DNA of 64,000 bases from Pseudorasbora parva (taxonomy: Eukaryota > Chordata > Actinopteri > Cypriniformes > Gobionidae), in assembly GCF_024679245.1 (NCBI RefSeq), contig NC_090186.1, positions 38,018,946 to 38,082,945 on the forward strand, written 5' to 3'. Shown piece after piece: positions 62,414 to 64,000 of the stretch (position 1 is the stretch's first letter; the number at the start of each line of letters is the position of its first letter). The notes under the pieces are model-generated. The model did not search any database and was not told the DNA's origin. It saw nothing but the letters and a program-made list of their open reading frames with translations. Position numbers and translations under genes: made by a program.

Positions 62414-63412
62414 TCAATTCAATTCAATTGTGCTTTATTGGCATGACATATATGGGTACATATTGCCAAAGCATTTCACAAAGCAAAACAGATATATACA
62501 TCAAACATATTTACATTTATATTTATATATACACATAATATACAATACATATATTATTAATCAGGATGTGTTCATTCAGTACATCTCAATTTCTGGCATT
62601 TATAGATATGCTGTGCTATCTAAGTGGTAGCAGGTCCTTCACCGAGTAAGACCTTCAGTTTTTGGGGATGGTGTAGTGACTGGAAGTCAGGGATAATGCG
62701 TTGTATTTGCCCATACAGTGAGTCTCTTAGGGTGGCGTATTTATCACAGTGGAGGAGGAAGTGTGCCTCTGTCTCCACTGCTCCTGATCTACACTCTCTA
62801 CAGATACGCTCTTCTGTGGGCAGCCATGTCTTCTTATGCCGCCCTCTTTTTTTATGGCCAGCGTGTGGTCACTCAGCCTGTACTTGGTTAATAACGCTCT
62901 GTGTGTTGTGTTTCTGACTGAGATGAGATAGTTAGCCAGACTGTACTCTCTGTTTAGTCCCAGATAACATTGGAGACGGCTTTGCTCTTTGGTTTGATGT
63001 TTCCAATGCTGCATATATGCCTCTCTCTCGTTTTTCTTTATTTCTTTGATTTCTGCCGATTTTACAGGAGCAGTGGTATACGCTTTGTTCATCAGTTCTG
63101 ACACCATTACACAAAGATTACTTCTCTGGGTTTGTAGGGCTTTAAAATGAAGATCATCCTTAGAGCTTGAGTGTAGGTGGATCCAGAACTTCAAGGATCT
63201 TTTTCTAATGGTTAGATTAAGGGGCAGTCGGCCTAGCTCCGCCCTGCATGCGTTGTTCGGTGTGTTTCTGTGGACGTGAAGGATGTTTCGACAGAACTCT
63301 ACATGTAGGCCTTCTACAGGGTGTTTGTCCCAGACCTTATGGCTGAAGTTACTCGCTGGGCCCCAGACCTCACTTCCGTGCAGTGCAATGGGCAGGATGA
63401 CGATGAGTGAGG
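62414..63412 (-). mobile_element. 5'-truncated LINE fragment between two (ACTC)n arrays
   Basis: Minus-strand non-LTR retrotransposon 3' part. The reading frame (63437-62727) has LPIALHGSEVWGP, then HVHRNTPNNACRAELGRLPL and a helical region. After a one-base frame change at an A7 run (62853-62847) it continues HKKTWLPTEERICRECRSG, then AVETEAHFLLHC, a C-x2-C...H-x4-C knuckle typical of the end of LINE ORF2, and stops near 62627. The 3' end is GCACAATTGAATTGAATTGA. RT catalytic blocks are absent because of 5' truncation. I cannot name the clade; the CCHC knuckle fits I/Jockey- or L1/Tx1-like groups. Confidence 0.75.
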
Positions 63413-63666
63413 TACACTCACACACACACACACTCACACACTCACATACTCACACACTCACACACTCACTCACTCACTCACTCACTCACTCACTCACTCA
63501 CACACTCACACACTCACTCACACACTCACTCACTCACTCACTCACTCACTCACTCACTCACTCACTCACTCACTCACTCACTCACTCACTCACTCACTCA
63601 CTCACTCACTCACTCACTCACTCACTCACTCACTCACTCACTCACTCACTCACTCACTCACTCACT
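63413..63666. repeat. (ACTC)n microsatellite, right array
   Basis: Begins with mixed CACA/CACTCACA units and becomes a pure ACTC repeat to 63666. Same unit and phase style as the array on the other side of the LINE fragment. Confidence 0.95.
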
Positions 63667-64000
63667 GGCTTAATGCTTTTGTGAACAAAAAGTGCTGTTG
63701 GATAATTTCCATTGGTTGCTTATCATGTACATTTTACCCAAGTGTGACGGATTGGATTAATCTTGCAATCGCCATTTCTTAACAAAGGTATGAATCCCAT
63801 TTTGATTCTACATGTTGTCATAAAACATAAACAGTAGATTGATTAAACACTAAGACCTTTCAAAAGATAATTTGCTATCATTATTCCTATTTTTAGAGAG
63901 TAGTTTATACAGTAAATTTAACATTTTTAATAAATTCTTAAATAAATCTGCCATGATTTATTTAAGATATCTATGGTCTTATTTGAGTGAACTGATCCAG
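63667..64000. other. slc35f1 intron, nothing recognised
   Basis: AT-rich end of the window without terminal repeats or coding signal. Confidence 0.45.

Noticed and set aside
62268..63666. Regularly spaced repeats that might suggest a CRISPR array
   Set aside because: Pure ACTC tetranucleotide arrays without spacers, in a vertebrate genome.

Overview
This is a stretch of vertebrate nuclear DNA, almost certainly from a teleost fish and probably a cyprinid. The support is split genes with GT-AG introns, long (GT)n, (GA)n and (ACTC)n microsatellites, a fish-type DIRS retrotransposon, Tc1-like and hAT-like transposons, and many short TTAA-flanked elements with the 'GGGATAGTTCACCCAAAAATG' type of end that is common in carp-like fish. 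No rRNA, functional tRNA, CRISPR or bacterial feature is present.

Two host genes lie head-to-tail on the minus strand. At the right (59847 down to 20647) are the last five coding exons of slc35f1, a ten-helix-type solute-carrier-35 membrane protein. Its first exons lie beyond the right edge, and its stop codon and 3'UTR are at 20647 and below. One of its exons (43487-43645) carries 4 extra bases in homopolymer or dinucleotide positions that break the reading frame. At the left (18453 down to 4045) are seven exons of an F-box protein I cannot assign to a named family. It starts 1.2 kb beyond the likely slc35f1 poly(A) site and runs off, or nearly off, the left edge without a visible stop.

Most of the rest is intron filled with mobile DNA, often nested. 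The main nests are: (i) 8225-10558, a TTAA element split by a hAT-like element; (ii) 12184-13635, a hAT-like element inside another, both with exact 8-bp target duplications; (iii) 15080-16750, a repeat split by a hAT-like element; (iv) 21101-22348, a foldback element split by a 505-bp insertion whose empty site can be read from the opposite arm; (v) 31821-38647, a TTAA element holding a small palindromic element, an apparently intact DIRS retrotransposon (32488-37849) and a second TTAA element; (vi) 40680-43065, a repeat holding a hAT-like element and a short inverted-repeat element; (vii) 54701-57426, a dead Tc1 transposon holding a TTAA element that itself carries a two-exon open frame resembling the cysteine-rich C-terminal domain of P2X7; (viii) 60010-62165, a pair of ~465-bp inverted arms around a TTAA element and a (GT)n(GA)n block. 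A 5'-truncated LINE fragment at the right end sits between two (ACTC)n arrays.

The DIRS element has all its expected parts: gag-like ORF, RT-RNaseH-methyltransferase-like ORF, tyrosine-recombinase ORF, inverted terminal repeats that share 148 identical bases, and the internal complementary region. It therefore looks recent. The most unusual items are the P2X7-like exon pair carried by a TTAA element, the short element whose insertions can be checked against empty sites inside this window, and the frame-broken slc35f1 exon beside a (CT)n tract.
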